From NCBI RefSeq assembly GCF_039522585.1, contig NZ_BAAADR010000022.1: a stretch of 64,000 nucleotides of DNA, one strand, 5' to 3'. A model generated the notes under the pieces. That model searched no databases. It was not told the origin of the DNA and saw only the letters and a list, made by a program, of their open reading frames with translations. The translations under genes were made by a program, and so were the position numbers. Below are positions 46,496 through 55,822 of the stretch, piece after piece. The DNA is from Bisbaumannia salifodinae (lineage in GTDB: Bacteria; Pseudomonadota; Gammaproteobacteria; Pseudomonadales; Halomonadaceae). Each line of letters starts with the position of its first letter. Within the stretch, counting starts at the first letter, position 1.

Positions 46496-46994
46496 CAGCC
46501 TCCGCCATTCCGCCCGTTGATCACCACCGTTCCCGTGCCGCGTCCCCGGGCCTGGCCTTCCTCCCGGCGCGCCCCGGGCTCGTCGCGACGCTCAGGATAC
46601 GCGATCCGGGCCGCCGCCGCCCAGCGACGCACATGATAACCCCTTGATTTTCTGGTTAAGCCGCCTACCGAAATCGCCGCAGCTGCCCGGCTGGCGGTGC
46701 CGCTGGCCTATCGACAGGCTAGCGAATCGGGGCAAAGAAAACGATTGCGCAAACGTTTTTATTTGCCTAGGGTAGGCAAAAAACAACCACAAGTCCCTGA
46801 GGTACCCCGATGGCAGCCCACGCATCGCCTGCCCGTGGCCGGCACCCGACCCGCGCCTACCACGATGTCCACCCCGGCACTCGCGGCACACCCGCTTCGC
46901 CCTGGCCACGCTCCGGCCCCGCCGGCGGCCCGCGCCTGCCTGCCCTTCGGGCCCAGGACTCGGTGTCTTTCCGCCAACTCCCAGGATCAACACA
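46496..46994. other. long divergent regulatory region between the LacI repressor and ribokinase genes
   Basis: About 500 bases carry no convincing gene on either strand. The only clear element is the 22-base palindrome at 46738-46759. The 230 bases between it and the ribokinase start would be a long leader if transcription starts near the operator. Confidence 0.7.
46738..46759. promoter_or_regulatory. LacI-type operator in front of the nucleoside operon
   Basis: A near-perfect palindrome, AAAACGATTGCGCAAACGTTTT, has only one mismatched pair (A/A at positions symmetric about the central GC). The CGCAA core and flanking AACG/CGTT are typical of RbsR- and PurR-like operators. It lies between the divergent repressor and ribokinase genes. 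Confidence 0.85.
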
Positions 46995-47942
46995 GTGACA
47001 TTCACAACGTCCCCCACTCCCCCCCTCGACACTGCCGAGGTGGTCGTCGTCGGTAGCCTGAATATGGACCTGGTGGTGCGCACGCCACGCCATCCCGTCC
47101 CCGGCGAGACCCTGCTCGGCCACGGCTTCGCCACCACCCCCGGCGGCAAGGGCGCCAACCAGGCCGTGGCCGCGGCGCGCCTCGGCGCCACCACGGCGAT
47201 GATCGGCCGCCTCGGCGATGACGCCCATGGCCGGGCCCTGCGCGACAACCTGACCCGGGAGGGCATCCGCCATCAGGCCGTGCTCACCAGCCCCGCCGGC
47301 GAGACCGGGGTGGCCATGATCCAGGTCGATGACGCCAGCCAGAACAGCATCGTGGTGATCCCCGGCAGCAATGCCGAGCTCACCCCCGCGGATGTGGAGA
47401 CCGCCGAGGCCCTGCTGGCCTCGGCCAAGCTGGTGGTCTGCCAGTTGGAAGTGCCCCTGGAGACGGTGCGCCACGCCCTCGAGCGCGCCCGGGCCCATGG
47501 CGCCACCACCCTGCTCAATGCCGCCCCGGCCATGGCGCTGCCCGGCGAACTGCTGGCCCTGGTCGACTGGTTGGTGGTCAACGAGAGCGAGGCCGAGGCC
47601 CTCGGCGGCTGCCCCGTCGCCGACCCCGACCAGGCGGCCCGGGCCATCGAGCGGCTTCAGGCCCTGGGCTGCCGGCGGGTGCTGATCACCCTGGGCGCCC
47701 AGGGCGTGGTGGCGGGCCTCGAGTCGGGGCTCCATCACGCCCCCGCCCGGCCGGTGGCGGCGGTGGATACCACCGGCGCCGGCGACACCTTCGTCGGCGC
47801 CTTCTCCGCGGCCCTGGCCCGCGGCGCCGAGGTGACGACGGCACTCCAGGAGGGGCAGGCCGCCGCCGCCATCGCCGTCACCCGCCCCGGTGCCCAGGCG
47901 GCGATCCCCTATCGCCACGAACTCCCCCCCGCCACCCCCTGA
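46995..47942 (+). CDS. rbsK: ribokinase
   Basis: Ribokinase phosphorylates ribose to ribose 5-phosphate. The 315-residue protein starts at GTG 46995 with AGGA upstream. PfkB-family marks are VVVVGSLNMDLVVRTPRHPVPGE, the PGGKGANQAVAAARLGA signature at about 49-65 and the catalytic loop DTTGAGDTFVGAFSAAL at about 256-272. GSNAELTP (ribose region) fits ribokinase better than other PfkB kinases. First gene of the six-gene nucleoside operon. Confidence 0.93.
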   Translation: MTFTTSPTPPLDTAEVVVVGSLNMDLVVRTPRHPVPGETLLGHGFATTPGGKGANQAVAAARLGATTAMIGRLGDDAHGRALRDNLTREGIRHQAVLTSPAGETGVAMIQVDDASQNSIVVIPGSNAELTPADVETAEALLASAKLVVCQLEVPLETVRHALERARAHGATTLLNAAPAMALPGELLALVDWLVVNESEAEALGGCPVADPDQAARAIERLQALGCRRVLITLGAQGVVAGLESGLHHAPARPVAAVDTTGAGDTFVGAFSAALARGAEVTTALQEGQAAAAIAVTRPGAQAAIPYRHELPPATP

Positions 47943-47953
47943 GGAGAATCCCC

Positions 47954-48940
47954 ATGACCTCCGCCCCTGCTCACAAAGTGATCTTCGATACCGACCCGGG
48001 CGTCGACGACGCCATGGCGCTGCTCTTCCTGCATCGTCACCCGGCCATCGAGCTGCTCGGCATCACCACCGTGCACGGCAATGCCGACATCGACACCACC
48101 ACCCGCAACGCCTGCTACCTGGCCGAGCGCTTCGCCATCGAGGTGCCCGTCGCCCGCGGCGCCCGGGAGCCCCTGGCGATGGCCAAGTCGGCGCCGCCGG
48201 CCATGGTCCACGGCGACGACGGCCTGGGGAACGTCGGCCAGAGCTTCGCGCCGAGCCGCGAGCCGGACCCGCGTCCCGCCTATCGCTGGATCATCGATAC
48301 CGTCCGCGCCCATCCCGGCGAGGTGACCCTGGTCGCCGTGGGCCCCCTGACCAACCTGGCCCTGGCCCTCAAGGAGGACCCGGCGATCGCCGAGCTGGTC
48401 AAGGCGGTGGTGATCATGGGCGGCGCCTTCGGCGTCGACGGCCAGGGCGGCAATGTCACCCCGGCGGCGGAGGCCAATATCCACGGCGATCCCCTGGCCG
48501 CCGACCTGGTCTTCACCGCCCCCTGGCCGGTCACCGCGGTGGGCCTGGACGTGACCCACAAGGTGTTGATGAGCAATGCCGACTTCGCCCGCCTGCGCGA
48601 GCGGGGCGGCGAGGCGGGCGACTTTATGTGGCAGATCTCCCGCCACTACGTCGACTTCTACTCGGCGCGGGAGGCCATCGACGGCTGCTATGTCCACGAC
48701 TCCAGCGCCGTGGCCTATGTCATCGACCCGAGCCTGTTCGAGGTACGCCATGGGCCGGTGCGGGCGGTGACCACCGGCATCGCCATGGGCCAGACCCTGC
48801 AGCGCCCCGACGACCGGGACTTCCCCCCCGGCGACTGGGACGGCCTGCCCTCCCAGGGCGTCTGCGTGACGGTGGACGCCGAACGCCTGCTGGCGCTCTT
48901 CATGGAAACCTTTATCGACACCGAGGAGACCCCGTCATGA
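47954..48940 (+). CDS. ribonucleoside hydrolase
   Basis: The 328-residue enzyme of the inosine-uridine nucleoside hydrolase family cleaves nucleosides to base and ribose. The calcium-binding motif is FDTDPGVDDAMAL at about 11-23. Other family segments are VTLVAVGPLTNLALAL (about 123-138) and VIMGGAFGV. The C-terminal THKVLM and YVHDSSAVAY regions carry the remaining active-site residues. Base preference cannot be fixed. It lies 11 bases after ribokinase and overlaps the transaldolase start by four bases, so ribose release and use are coupled. Confidence 0.93.
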   Translation: MTSAPAHKVIFDTDPGVDDAMALLFLHRHPAIELLGITTVHGNADIDTTTRNACYLAERFAIEVPVARGAREPLAMAKSAPPAMVHGDDGLGNVGQSFAPSREPDPRPAYRWIIDTVRAHPGEVTLVAVGPLTNLALALKEDPAIAELVKAVVIMGGAFGVDGQGGNVTPAAEANIHGDPLAADLVFTAPWPVTAVGLDVTHKVLMSNADFARLRERGGEAGDFMWQISRHYVDFYSAREAIDGCYVHDSSAVAYVIDPSLFEVRHGPVRAVTTGIAMGQTLQRPDDRDFPPGDWDGLPSQGVCVTVDAERLLALFMETFIDTEETPS

Positions 48941-50004
48941 GTCGACTGAGCCGCATCGCCGACTTCGGCCAGCAGGTCTGGCTGGACCAGCTCTCCCGCC
49001 AGCTGCTGCGCGATGGCCGACTGCGCCGCCTGATCGAGGAGGACGCCATCGCCGGGGTCACCTCCAATCCGGCGATCTTCCAGCAGGCCATCGCCGAAGA
49101 CCCGCTCTATCGGGAGGACCTGGCCCGGCTGCGCGCCGCGGAGCCGGACCCGGAGCGGCGCTTCGAGACCCTGGTGCTGCCCGATATCCGCGAGGCCTGC
49201 GACCTGCTGCGCCCCCGCTTCGATGCCTCGGGGGGTGACAAGGGCTATGTCAGCTTCGAGGTCTCACCGCGCCTGGCCCAGGACGCCGACGCTACCCTGG
49301 CCGAGGCCCGCCGGCTGTGGGCGGCCATCGACCGCCCCAACGCCATGATCAAGATCCCGGCGACCCGGGCCTGCCTGCCGGCGATCCGCGACGCCGTCGC
49401 CGCCGGGATCAATATCAACGTCACCCTGATCTTCTCGCCGCGCCAGCTCGACGCCGTCTTCGCCGCCTTCCGGGAGGGCCTGGCCGCCCGTCACGCCGCG
49501 GGGCTTCCGGTGGCCGGCCTGCGCGGCGTGGCCAGCGTCTTCCTCAGCCGGGTCGATGCCCGCCTCGATCCGCGCCTGGCGGAGGCCGCCCCGGCGCTGC
49601 GCGGCAGCATCGCCATCGCCTCGGCCAGGGCCGCCTATGCCCGCTGGCAGGCGCTCTTCGGCGGCGACGACTTCGCCGCCCTGGGCGCCGCCGGCGCCCG
49701 GCCGCCGAGCTGCCTGTGGGCCAGCACCGGCACCAAGGACCCGGCCTACTCCGACGTGCGCTACGTGGAGGAGCTGATCGGCCCCGACACCGTCAACACC
49801 GTGCCGGCGGCGACCCTCGAGGCCTTCGCCGACCACGGCGAGGCCGCCGAGACCCTGACCCGGGACCTCGACACGGCCCGGCGGCAGCTGGCCGAGCTGG
49901 CGGCGCTGGGTATCGATATCGACGCCGAGGGCGACGCCCTGCAAGAGGAGGGCCTGGCGGCCTTCGACCGCGCCTTCGATGCCCTGCTCGAGCGAGTCGC
50001 CTGA
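48937..50004 (+). CDS. tal: transaldolase
   Basis: The 355-residue protein is a transaldolase of the long (Tal/Gpi-type first half) group: WLDQLSRQLLRDGRLRRLIEEDAIAGVTSNPAIFQ at the N-terminus, and Schiff-base Lys139 in NAMIKIPAT. ININVTLIFS (about 156-165) and CLWASTGTKDPAYSDVRYVEELIG follow. Placed in a nucleoside operon, it would move ribose 5-phosphate-derived carbon into glycolysis. The ATGA overlap with the hydrolase gene shows tight coupling. Confidence 0.92.
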   Translation: MSRLSRIADFGQQVWLDQLSRQLLRDGRLRRLIEEDAIAGVTSNPAIFQQAIAEDPLYREDLARLRAAEPDPERRFETLVLPDIREACDLLRPRFDASGGDKGYVSFEVSPRLAQDADATLAEARRLWAAIDRPNAMIKIPATRACLPAIRDAVAAGININVTLIFSPRQLDAVFAAFREGLAARHAAGLPVAGLRGVASVFLSRVDARLDPRLAEAAPALRGSIAIASARAAYARWQALFGGDDFAALGAAGARPPSCLWASTGTKDPAYSDVRYVEELIGPDTVNTVPAATLEAFADHGEAAETLTRDLDTARRQLAELAALGIDIDAEGDALQEEGLAAFDRAFDALLERVA

Positions 50005-50032
50005 GCCCTATCCCACTCACAAGGAGAACAAG

Positions 50033-50848
50033 ATGCCTCTTTCCCACGCTTCCCGTCGCCTGCTGCCGGCCCTGCTCGGCGGCGCCCTGCTGCTGCCCAC
50101 CGGCCTCCAGGCCGACACCCTGACGCCGCTCTGGTCCTTCGCCAACGCCTCGCTCAACTATCTGGACTGGTCCGCCGGCACCGAGGCCCGCACCGCCGAC
50201 AACGCCGCCAAGAGCGACTTCTTCTACCTGGAGCTGGAGGGCGGCGTCGGCTTTGAGTGGGGCGAGTTCTACGGCTTCGCCGACCTCGAGAACCCGGGCA
50301 ACAGCCGCTTCGACGAGGCCAGCGGAGGCCAGGACAATCGCCGCACCGCCGCCAAGCTGACCTCGCATATCTACCTGGGCGACTCGCCCTTCTCGCTCTA
50401 TGCCCATGTCTATGACTTCCGCGACCCGGGCTTCAACAGCCGCGAGCAGGACCAGATCCTCGGCCTCGGCTATCGCCATACCTTCGCCAATGGCCTATGG
50501 ATCAAGCCCTTCCTCGGCGCGGCCCGGGTGCAGAGCAGCGGCCATACCGGCATGAACGGCTATATGGCCGGCTGGGTCGCAGGCTACGACTTCCAAGCCT
50601 TCGACCAGGACTTCAGCCTCACCCAGTGGCACGAGCAGACCTTCGATCGGGACGACGCCTACCTCGCCCAGAACTATGTCGGCGAGGCGGCCGGCCCCAT
50701 CGGCACCAATGGCGCGGTGAGCCTCTGGTGGCACCCCCACGAGCGGCTCACCGCCGGGGTGCAGTACCGCTACGCCAACAACAAGCTGGGCACCCCCGAC
50801 GCCTACCAGAACGCCATGATCTACACCCTCAAGTTCAACTTCCTGTAA
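50033..50848 (+). CDS. tsx: Tsx-like outer-membrane nucleoside channel
   Basis: The 271-residue precursor has a signal peptide ending near LQA (residue 27) and the Tsx/OmpK-type mature start DTLTPLWSFANASLNYLDW. Strand-rich text follows (FFYLELEGGVGFEWGEFYGFADLEN, LTSHIYLGDSPFSLYAHVYDF), and it ends YTLKFNFL. Tsx lets nucleosides cross the outer membrane, which matches its place before nupC. ATG 50033 follows AAGGAG; the frame extends back to 49979 inside the transaldolase gene. Confidence 0.9.
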   Translation: MPLSHASRRLLPALLGGALLLPTGLQADTLTPLWSFANASLNYLDWSAGTEARTADNAAKSDFFYLELEGGVGFEWGEFYGFADLENPGNSRFDEASGGQDNRRTAAKLTSHIYLGDSPFSLYAHVYDFRDPGFNSREQDQILGLGYRHTFANGLWIKPFLGAARVQSSGHTGMNGYMAGWVAGYDFQAFDQDFSLTQWHEQTFDRDDAYLAQNYVGEAAGPIGTNGAVSLWWHPHERLTAGVQYRYANNKLGTPDAYQNAMIYTLKFNFL

Positions 50849-50891
50849 GGGTGCCTCGCGCCCCGACAGCCCGGATCATGAAGGAACTCCA

Positions 50892-52157
50892 ATGACAATC
50901 ACCATGAGCCTGGTCGGCATGGCGAGCCTGATCGCCATCGCCCTGATCTTCTCCTCCCATCGCCGCGCCATCCGCCTGCGCACCGTGGGTGGCGCCTTCG
51001 CCATCCAGGCCGGCATCGGCGCCTTCGTCCTCTATGTGCCCGCCGGCCAGGCGATGCTCGCCGCCGTCTCCGCCGCCGTCAGTCAGGTGGTGCTCTATGC
51101 CAACGACGGCATCGACTTCCTGTTCGGCGGCCTGGCCGACCCCAGCGGGGTCGGCTTCGTGTTCGCCATCAAGGTCTTGCCGGTGATCGTCTTCTTCTCC
51201 TCGCTGATCGCCGTGCTCTATCACCTGGGCATCATGCAGTGGGTGATCCGCCTGCTGGGCGGTGCCCTGCAGCGGGTGCTGGGCACCTCGCGCACCGAGT
51301 CGCTGTCGGCCACCGCCAATATCTTCGTCGGCCAGACCGAGGCGCCCCTGGTGGTGCGCCCCTTTATCGCGCGGATGACCCTGTCACAGCTGTTCGCGGT
51401 GATGTGCGGCGGCCTGGCCTCGGTGGCCGGCTCGGTGCTGGCCGGCTATGCGGCGCTGGGCATTCCCATGGAGTACCTGGTGGCCGCCTCCTTTATGGCC
51501 GCCCCGGGCGGGCTCTTGTTCGCCAAGCTGATCCTTCCGGAGACCCAGGCGCCGGAGGACAGCGTCTCGGCCGCCGAGGCGCGCCTCGAGGCGGAGGAGG
51601 ACCACCCCAGCAATGTGCTCGACGCCGCCGCGGCCGGGGCCACCTCGGGCCTCAAGCTGGCCGCCAATGTCGGCGCCATGCTGCTCGCCTTTATCGGCCT
51701 GATCGCCCTGATCAACGGCATGCTGGGTGGCCTCGGCGGCTGGCTGGGCATGGAGTCGCTGAGCCTGGAGCTGCTGCTCGGCTGGCTCTTCGCGCCGTTG
51801 GCCTTCCTGCTCGGTATCCCCTGGGAGGAGGCGACGCTCGCCGGCTCCTTCCTCGGCCAGAAACTGGTGGTCAACGAATTCGTGGCCTATATCAATCTGG
51901 CGCCCTATATCTCGGGTGAGCAGCTGGTGGCGGCCACCGGCGAGGCGATGACCCCCCATACGGTGGCGATCCTCTCCTTCGCCCTGTGCGGCTTCGCCAA
52001 CCTGGCCTCGGTGGCCATCCTGCTGGGCGGCCTGGGCAGCATCGCCCCCAGCCGCCGCCACGATATCGCCCGTCTCGGCCTCAAGGCGGTGCTCGCCGGC
52101 ACCCTCTCCAACCTGATGTCGGCCTCGATCGCCGGCTTCTTCCTGGCCCTGGCGTAG
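50892..52157 (+). CDS. nupC: concentrative nucleoside transporter NupC
   Basis: The 421-residue inner-membrane protein belongs to the CNT family of sodium- or proton-coupled nucleoside transporters. Typical text: GVGFVFAIKVLPVIVFFSSLIAVLYHLGIMQWVI, SATANIFVGQTEAPLVVRPFI (substrate site) and FALCGFANLASVAILLGGLG (gate near the C-terminus). It completes uptake after Tsx and lies 43 bases downstream of it. Confidence 0.94.
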   Translation: MTITMSLVGMASLIAIALIFSSHRRAIRLRTVGGAFAIQAGIGAFVLYVPAGQAMLAAVSAAVSQVVLYANDGIDFLFGGLADPSGVGFVFAIKVLPVIVFFSSLIAVLYHLGIMQWVIRLLGGALQRVLGTSRTESLSATANIFVGQTEAPLVVRPFIARMTLSQLFAVMCGGLASVAGSVLAGYAALGIPMEYLVAASFMAAPGGLLFAKLILPETQAPEDSVSAAEARLEAEEDHPSNVLDAAAAGATSGLKLAANVGAMLLAFIGLIALINGMLGGLGGWLGMESLSLELLLGWLFAPLAFLLGIPWEEATLAGSFLGQKLVVNEFVAYINLAPYISGEQLVAATGEAMTPHTVAILSFALCGFANLASVAILLGGLGSIAPSRRHDIARLGLKAVLAGTLSNLMSASIAGFFLALA

Positions 52158-52194
52158 CCTCCAAGCGGGCCCCTGACGACACAAGGAGTGCCTC

Positions 52195-53817
52195 ATGTCT
52201 CCAAGGAAGCCTCGATTCGCCTTCGTGTCCGCGCTGCTGGCGGTGGCGCTGCTCGGCTGCAGCGCCACCGGCGAGCCAGGCGCCGACGCCGAGTACCGCC
52301 TCACCCTCCTGCATACCAACGACCACCATGGGCGCTTCTGGCACAACGCCGAGGGCGAGTACGGCATGGCCGCCCGCAAGACGCTGGTCGAGCGCATCCG
52401 CGCCGAGGTCGAGGCGGATGGCGGCCAGTTGCTGCTGCTCTCCGGGGGCGATATCAACACCGGCGTGCCCGAATCCGATATGCAGCAGGCCGAGCCCGAC
52501 TTCCGGGGCATGAACCTGCTCGGCTACGACGCCATGGCCATCGGCAACCATGAGTTCGACAATCCCCTGGAGGTACTGCGCCAGCAGCAGGACTGGGCCG
52601 ACTTCCCCCTGCTCTCGGCCAATATCTACCAGGCCTCCAGTGGTCAGCGGCTGTTTTCGCCCTACGAGCTCTTCGATCTCGACGGCCTCGGCGTCGCCGT
52701 GCTCGGCCTGACCACCGACGACACCGCCCGGGTCGCCAACCCCGCGTACCTGGCGGATATCGAGTTCCGCAGCCCCATCGACGAGGCCGCCGCCCTCCTC
52801 CCCGAGCTGCGCCAGCGGGCGGATATCGTGATCGCCGCCACCCATATGGGCCACTACGCCGACAGCCGGCACGGCATCAATGCCCCGGGGGATGTCAGCC
52901 TGGCCCGTCGGGTGGACGGCATCGACGTGATCGTGGGTGGCCACTCCCAGGAGCCGGTGTGCATGGCCGACGCGAATCGGGTCGACGGTGCCTTCGCGCC
53001 CGGCGATGCCTGCGTGCCGGACCGCCAGAATGGCACCTGGATCCTGCAGGCCCATGAGTGGGGCAAGTACGTGGGACGCGCCGATTTCGTCTATCGCCGG
53101 GGCGAACTCAGCCTGGAGAGCTATCGGCTGCTGCCGGTCAATCTGACCCGGGAGGGGGACGCGGGCGAAGGCCATCGGGTGGACGAGCGGATTCCCGAAG
53201 ACGCCGCCATGCTGGCCCTGCTGACGCCCTTCCAGGAGCAGGGCCGGGAACTGCTGGATCGGCGAATCGGCCACCTGAATGGTCGCCTCGAGGGGGATCG
53301 TGATCGGGTGCGCTTCGAGCAGACCAACCTGGGGCGGCTGATCGCCACCGCCCAGGCCGAGGCCACCGGCGCCGACCTGGCCATCGTCAATTCCGGGGGC
53401 ATTCGCGACAGCCTCGCCGCGGGGCCGGTGACCTACCGGGACGTGCTCCAGGTGCACCCCTTCGGCAATTCGGTGGCCTATGTCGATCTCAGCGGCCGCG
53501 AGCTGCGCGACTATCTCACCACCCTGGCCTACCTGCCCCCCGACTCCGGGGCCTATGTGCAGTTCGGCCAGGTCAGCTTCGAGCGACGCGACGGCGCCCT
53601 CCACGACCTCCGGGTCCATGGTCGCGACAGCCGCCGCGTGGAAGACGATGGCGTCTACCGGCTGGCCCTGAATGGCTATGCCGCCGCCGGCGGCGACGGC
53701 TATCCGCGACTCGACGCGCACCCCGGCTACGTCGACACCGGCCTCACCGATGCCGGCGTGCTGGTGCGCTTTATCGAGGCGCGTGGGGAGATCGATGTGG
53801 CGAACTGGCGGCCCTGA
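52195..53817 (+). CDS. 5'-nucleotidase / UDP-sugar hydrolase family lipoprotein
   Basis: The 540-residue protein releases nucleosides from extracytoplasmic nucleotides. The N-terminus has a lipoprotein signal with lipobox ALLGC (Cys22). The metallophosphatase domain follows: LLHTNDHHGRF, LSGGDINTG, IGNHEFDNPLEVL and VGGHSQEPVC. The C-terminal 5'-nucleotidase domain has NLGRLIATAQAEATGADLAIVNSGGIRDSLAAG and VHPFGNSVAYVDLSG. Residue order and length fit UshA. Sitting after nupC, it supplies the nucleosides that the operon imports. Confidence 0.92.
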   Translation: MSPRKPRFAFVSALLAVALLGCSATGEPGADAEYRLTLLHTNDHHGRFWHNAEGEYGMAARKTLVERIRAEVEADGGQLLLLSGGDINTGVPESDMQQAEPDFRGMNLLGYDAMAIGNHEFDNPLEVLRQQQDWADFPLLSANIYQASSGQRLFSPYELFDLDGLGVAVLGLTTDDTARVANPAYLADIEFRSPIDEAAALLPELRQRADIVIAATHMGHYADSRHGINAPGDVSLARRVDGIDVIVGGHSQEPVCMADANRVDGAFAPGDACVPDRQNGTWILQAHEWGKYVGRADFVYRRGELSLESYRLLPVNLTREGDAGEGHRVDERIPEDAAMLALLTPFQEQGRELLDRRIGHLNGRLEGDRDRVRFEQTNLGRLIATAQAEATGADLAIVNSGGIRDSLAAGPVTYRDVLQVHPFGNSVAYVDLSGRELRDYLTTLAYLPPDSGAYVQFGQVSFERRDGALHDLRVHGRDSRRVEDDGVYRLALNGYAAAGGDGYPRLDAHPGYVDTGLTDAGVLVRFIEARGEIDVANWRP

Positions 53818-53828
53818 GCGGGCCCTAT

Positions 53829-54245
53829 TTACCCCTGTTGGGGAACGGCCTCGGCCGTGCCGAAGCACTCGCGCAGCCAGGCGTTGATCGCATCGGACTC
53901 GTAGAGCCAGTCGACGCTACCATCGGTCTGCTCGATGCGCAGGCAGGGCACCTTGACCCGGCCGCCACCGGCCTCGAGCGCTTGGCGATGCTCGGGATCG
54001 AGCTGGGCGTCGCGCCGCTCGATGCTCAGGTCCAGGCGCGCCATTTCCTTGCGCACCTTGACGCAGAAGGGACAGGCGCGGAACTGGTAGAGCGCCAGCG
54101 ACCGGCACTGGCGATCCACCTCGGCCTGGGCCTCATCGCTGCGGCTCACCGCCGCCTTGGGGGTGGAGAGCTTCTCGGCCAGCAGCATCACTGGCGTGAG
54201 CAGCAGGCGCAGGGTGCGGAAGAAGTAGCGGATCAGCACTCGCAT
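53829..54245 (-). CDS. glutaredoxin/GST N-terminal-domain protein with membrane anchor
   Basis: The 138-residue protein has an N-terminal hydrophobic segment (LIRYFFRTLRLLLTPVMLLAE) and a thioredoxin-fold domain with CPFC redox motif in YQFRACPFCVKVRKEMARLDL. The C-terminal half is glutaredoxin-like (GGGRVKVPCLRIEQ and WLYESDAINAWL). It is probably an inner-membrane thiol oxidoreductase facing the cytoplasm. ATG 54245 has GAGG upstream; the longer frame to 54650 runs antisense through the next gene. It is convergent with the nucleotidase gene across 11 bases. Confidence 0.85.
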   Translation of the reverse strand: MRVLIRYFFRTLRLLLTPVMLLAEKLSTPKAAVSRSDEAQAEVDRQCRSLALYQFRACPFCVKVRKEMARLDLSIERRDAQLDPEHRQALEAGGGRVKVPCLRIEQTDGSVDWLYESDAINAWLRECFGTAEAVPQQG

Positions 54246-54289
54246 GGCATCCTCGTAACGATAAAGGGTGGGTAACGCGCCAGCATACC

Positions 54290-55705
54290 CTATCGGCCCC
54301 CCTCCTGTCGGGGCACCACCGCCACTTCCTCGATATCGACGATCCGCGAGCGATTCATCACCACCTTCCAGCGCTGGATCACCGCCTCGCCGTCGCCGCT
54401 GCGCTCCCGGGTCACCAGGTTGATCAGGTGGCGGCGCTCCACCCGCTCGCGACTCACCTCCTCCCCCTCCAGGCGATAGACCAGATGGCTGGCCTTGTCC
54501 ATCAGCCGCGCCACCAGGCTGAGGTCCAGGGTCAGGGTCTCGCGCACCTGCTCGTAACCGCTCAGGAAGCGGGTCGGCGATATCCGCGAACTGGAGCGGT
54601 AGTGCAGCACCACCTCCTCCCGCTGGGCCACGTTGCGCTTGCGCGCCCACTTGATCTCGTCATCCAGCTTCACGTAGCGCTGGTAGTCGCACCACTCCAG
54701 CTGGCGCCCCACCAGCGCCTTGCTGGTGGGGTCCTGGTACTGGCGCCGCCACTTGGGCCGCCCCTTGCGCAGGAGCCGCCACAGGGTATTGCGCAGGTCG
54801 TCCTTGAACACCTCGCGCAGGGCATAGATCAGCGCCAGCGCCAGCACGAAGAGCGCGGTGATATCGCCCAGGGACTCTCGGGCCTGGAGCAGCCCCAGGG
54901 AGACGAAAATCATCACCACCGCCGTGGCCAGGGCCTTGACCGCCTTCTGCTCGCCGCCGCCCAGCTCCTGGGTACGCTGGCGCAGGGTCAGGGGGTACTC
55001 GATCAGGCGCCGCAGCAGGCGCATCTTGTTGGTCATGCGGGTGGTGTCCTCCACCACCCGCGGCGAGTTGTATTCCTCGGCGTCGCGGTGGGCCGCCTCC
55101 GCCTCGCAGACCGCCACCAGGCGCCGACGGCTCGTCGCATAGGCCGCGTCCCGGGGCAACTGCGCCAGCAGCTCCAGCAGCCGCTGTTCGGTGAACCAGG
55201 AGAGGTAGTTGTCGATATTGGTGTAGTACTTGAGCAGGCTCTCCCGCTCCGGCACATTGCGCCGCAGCCGCTTGAGGATATCCACGGCCAGTGCCACCAC
55301 CTCCTCGAAGCGCGCCTCGAGCGCCGCGGCATCCTCCGCCGGGGTCTCGCGGCGCTTGTCACTGCGCAACTCCTTGAGCCGGGCCCGCAGCTCGCGCACC
55401 GCCCCCTCCAGGGCCACCACATACTGGTAGGCATAGAGGCTCAGGCTGAGGCGATACTGGTCGCTGCCCAGATCGCTGCGCCGGGCCAGGCGGCTGTGCA
55501 CCAGGGGCAGCTGGTGGCGATCGCTGTAGTAGGTGCGGCTGAGGTGGATGGCGTTATGGTAGAAGGCCTGCTCCGAGACCACCTCGGCGGAGAGGTCCAG
55601 CTCGGCGGGCACGAAGAGGTAGAGGTCGAGCTTGTGGGAGCTGGACTCCCGCAGCACCCGGGACAGCTTGACGTGAAACCCCTCCCTGCGCTCCAGTGTG
55701 ATCAC
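54290..55705 (-). CDS. unrecognised two-helix membrane protein
   Basis: I do not recognise this 471-residue protein. A charged cytoplasmic-type N-terminal half (1-250) includes helix-rich text such as ALEGAVRELRARLKELRSD. Two transmembrane helices follow at about 256-274 and 281-296, and then a basic C-terminal half with LVARLMDKASHLVYRLEGEEVSRERVERRHLINLVTRE. No signal peptide is present. Its base composition is that of the neighbours. It is divergent from the J-domain gene across about 117 bases. Confidence 0.8.
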   Translation of the reverse strand: MITLERREGFHVKLSRVLRESSSHKLDLYLFVPAELDLSAEVVSEQAFYHNAIHLSRTYYSDRHQLPLVHSRLARRSDLGSDQYRLSLSLYAYQYVVALEGAVRELRARLKELRSDKRRETPAEDAAALEARFEEVVALAVDILKRLRRNVPERESLLKYYTNIDNYLSWFTEQRLLELLAQLPRDAAYATSRRRLVAVCEAEAAHRDAEEYNSPRVVEDTTRMTNKMRLLRRLIEYPLTLRQRTQELGGGEQKAVKALATAVVMIFVSLGLLQARESLGDITALFVLALALIYALREVFKDDLRNTLWRLLRKGRPKWRRQYQDPTSKALVGRQLEWCDYQRYVKLDDEIKWARKRNVAQREEVVLHYRSSSRISPTRFLSGYEQVRETLTLDLSLVARLMDKASHLVYRLEGEEVSRERVERRHLINLVTRERSGDGEAVIQRWKVVMNRSRIVDIEEVAVVPRQEGGR

Positions 55706-55822
55706 GACTTGCCCTCCCGCCTCGATCCTCCTTTTATATCACAGGGAGATAATTCAAGTTCGCCCCCCAGCCGCCGATATTCCGCCAGGCGAGCCGTCTC
55801 AGCCCATGCCCCGGAGCCCGTT

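Noticed and set aside
46592..47056. Short frames in the gap before ribokinase
   Set aside because: No ribosome binding site, no family resemblance and Arg/Pro-rich composition typical of random frames in GC-rich DNA.
47890..48936. Long frame continuing upstream of transaldolase
   Set aside because: It is a shifted reading of the nucleoside hydrolase gene; the true transaldolase starts at the ATGA overlap at 48937.
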